From positions 31,199 to 95,198 of the forward strand of contig JACRIM010000013.1 of assembly GCA_016235815.1 (NCBI GenBank): DNA of 64,000 nucleotides. Direction: 5' to 3'. The stretch is from Planctomycetota bacterium. Its GTDB lineage: Bacteria; Planctomycetota; Phycisphaerae; UBA1845; UTPLA1. Shown here in pieces: positions 63,200 through 64,000 of the stretch (its first letter is position 1; the number at the start of each line of letters is the position of its first letter). Below the pieces are notes generated by a model. It saw nothing but the letters and a program-made list of their open reading frames with translations, made no database searches and was not told where the DNA came from. The translations under genes and the position numbers were made by a program.

Positions 63200-63465
63200 A
63201 ACGTTTCCCGACCCATCAGATCAGGGAATTGCGCTCTGCGTCCTGGTCAAAAGTAAGGACACGTCGATTGAATGGCATGTGGTCAAGCGAACCGCCAAGG
63301 AGCTGTCCGAGTACCTGGCCAAGGTCGGATGGACGGCCGAGGCGATTGCCTCGGGTCGGTACTACAAGCGGCCGGGTTTCTGGTGCTCGTGGTGTGACTA
63401 CCTGCCGGTCTGCCTGGGGAACAAGGGCAAGGTCAAGGCGACCTTGGTGCAAGGGAATAGCCTGA
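63200..63465 (+). pseudogene. C-terminal remnant of a PD-(D/E)XK nuclease with Fe-S-type cysteines
   Basis: An open frame encodes about 80 residues resembling the end of RecB/Cas4-like PD-(D/E)XK nucleases found in phages and mobile elements: ALCVLVKSKDTSIEWHVVKR, then an amphipathic helix and RPGFWCSWCDYLPVCLG, the closing cysteine cluster. The catalytic PD...ExK core and the start codon are absent; upstream sequence in the same frame is not nuclease-like. A strong terminator follows immediately, as for a normal gene end. I read it as a 3' stump left by a deletion or rearrangement. Confidence 0.5.
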
Positions 63466-63466
63466 G

Positions 63467-63496
63467 AACCAGCGGTGATGAGCCGCTGGTTTTTTT
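63467..63496 (+). terminator. Intrinsic terminator after the nuclease remnant
   Basis: A 9-bp perfect stem AACCAGCGG (63467-63475) with CCGCTGGTT (63483-63491), a 7-base loop and a following run of U to 63496. Confidence 0.88.
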
Positions 63497-63656
63497 ATGT
63501 GGTTGGTTGCTGAGAAGGGCACCGGGGAGGGAGGGATTCTATCTCACCCGTTTTCTCAAGCTCTGCCTGAACCTGGGTTTATCGCCCAACTTCCGAAACG
63601 ACAATGACTTCGCTCGTCTTACTGATGTCCTGTTCCTTCACGGTTTCTTACCGTCA

Positions 63657-63893
63657 CGTGATGCGTTTTGAGGGCAGTTTGAGGGCAGTTACATCGCAGC
63701 TGTTGACCGAACCGTCGTTTATGTCTCCGCGCGGGTCCCCAACACTGCCCGCCTTCACCGAGTTGTAACGAGCACCGTCGGTAGGCGAATCGATGATGGT
63801 ATCCACGTCGAAGTCGCCACGGCCCGCTGACTCGCGGATGTAGGGGTAGCCGTAGCTTTTGTAACTGTTTACCGTCTTGCGCGGGTCTTGACG
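63657..63893 (-). pseudogene. Fragment of a secreted/surface-type protein
   Basis: Between stops at 63894-63896 and 63654-63656 the reverse strand encodes 79 residues without an ATG: KSYGYPYIRESAGRGDFDV and, near the end, GDPRGDINDGSVNSCDVTAL. The latter resembles the dockerin-like D-x-N-x-D-x-V-N repeat of planctomycete surface proteins, with one residue missing. It partly overlaps the transposase end. Tentative. Confidence 0.35.
63667..63688 (+). repeat. Tandem 11-base direct repeat TTTGAGGGCAG x2
   Basis: Two exact head-to-tail copies (63667-63677, 63678-63688) within the broken surface-protein fragment. They may be a duplication scar or a remnant of a recombination site. Confidence 0.7.
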
Positions 63894-64000
63894 TTAGCAG
63901 GGGTCAGGATGAACGGCATTTTTCCTGACCAAGTGCCGCGTATCAGTATTTTGATGGTGGCGAGCACGTCGCGGCCCTGTTGGTGGGCCGTGCGCATCAC
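63869..64000 (-). mobile_element. 3' end of an IS66-like transposase (runs off the window)
   Basis: The reverse strand is open from the window edge to TAA at 63869-63871, giving 43 residues beginning VMRTAHQQGRDVLATIKILI. The A-R/H-QQGR-x-VL pattern and the short tail are typical of the C-terminus of IS66-family transposases. Terminal inverted repeats were not identified. The family call is moderate because only the end of the protein is visible. Confidence 0.48.

Noticed and set aside
62919..63671. 250-residue forward frame as an intact gene
   Set aside because: Only about residues 100-180 resemble a nuclease C-terminus; the frame then runs through a strong terminator, and the N-terminal part is the antisense of the regulator's start.

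Overview
The window is about 64 kb of high-GC, gene-dense bacterial chromosome. Its gene content points to a planctomycete, probably of the Phycisphaerae type. A secreted peptidase ends in the loose Asp/Asn-rich, dockerin-like repeats common on planctomycete surface proteins. There is an LptD/OstA outer-membrane protein, a membrane pyrophosphatase, a two-gene pyruvate:ferredoxin oxidoreductase, and many one- and two-gene units facing both ways. The taxonomic call is an inference from gene style; no rRNA, tRNA or CRISPR array was recognised.

Layout. 1-8.4 kb: the 5' part of ligA (reverse), an exopolysaccharide-type sugar transferase, a large secreted endonuclease I with FN3, lamin-tail-like and novel C-terminal repeats, then the reverse PFOR operon (gamma-delta fusion, a 28-codon membrane microprotein, alpha-beta fusion). 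8.6-13.8 kb: argS, rsfS and hppA on the reverse strand. 14.4-22.3 kb: a FlgT/LPP20-like secreted protein, a SNF2 helicase with a small downstream gene, and lptD. 22.3-25.9 kb: a DUF433/DUF5615 toxin-antitoxin-like pair, gpmI and the M28 peptidase. 25.9-27.9 kb: an AT-richer accessory patch with an AbiV-like HEPN gene, the orphaned tail of a dockerin-type gene and repeat-rich non-coding DNA. 27.9-30.4 kb: Mn-type superoxide dismutase, a Cys-cluster protein and a coiled-coil protein.

30.6-36.3 kb is a clean fatty-acid synthesis operon: rpmF-plsX-fabH-fabD-fabG-acpP-fabF, behind a good sigma70-like promoter. It is followed by a FliN-like switch protein carrying a FliM-like N-terminus and by a UDP-glucuronate decarboxylase-like SDR. 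38-44 kb: QueC (with an unusual PP-loop), an amino-acid permease, NrnA, a DPM1-like glycosyltransferase, a DUF971 protein and a rhodanese-methyltransferase fusion.

44.1-51.2 kb is the most unusual block. A five-gene reverse operon encodes a polysaccharide deacetylase, a left-handed-beta-helix/GNAT fusion, an FkbH-like HAD/GNAT protein, a translationally coupled acyl carrier protein and a DUF2723-type membrane glycosyltransferase, with a divergent alpha/beta hydrolase. It looks like a carrier-protein-based system for decorating a surface glycan. 51.2-56.5 kb: NnrE, two tandem TMTC-like membrane-TPR proteins and SurE. 56.5-63 kb: a reverse run with dusB, a secreted hydrolase, hslU without hslV beside it, RNase HI, a CT398-type zinc-ribbon protein and a GntR/LacI-type regulator. 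The last kilobase is a graveyard: a C-terminal remnant of a Cys-containing PD-(D/E)XK nuclease ending at a strong terminator, a broken surface-protein fragment and the 3' end of an IS66-like transposase running off the window.
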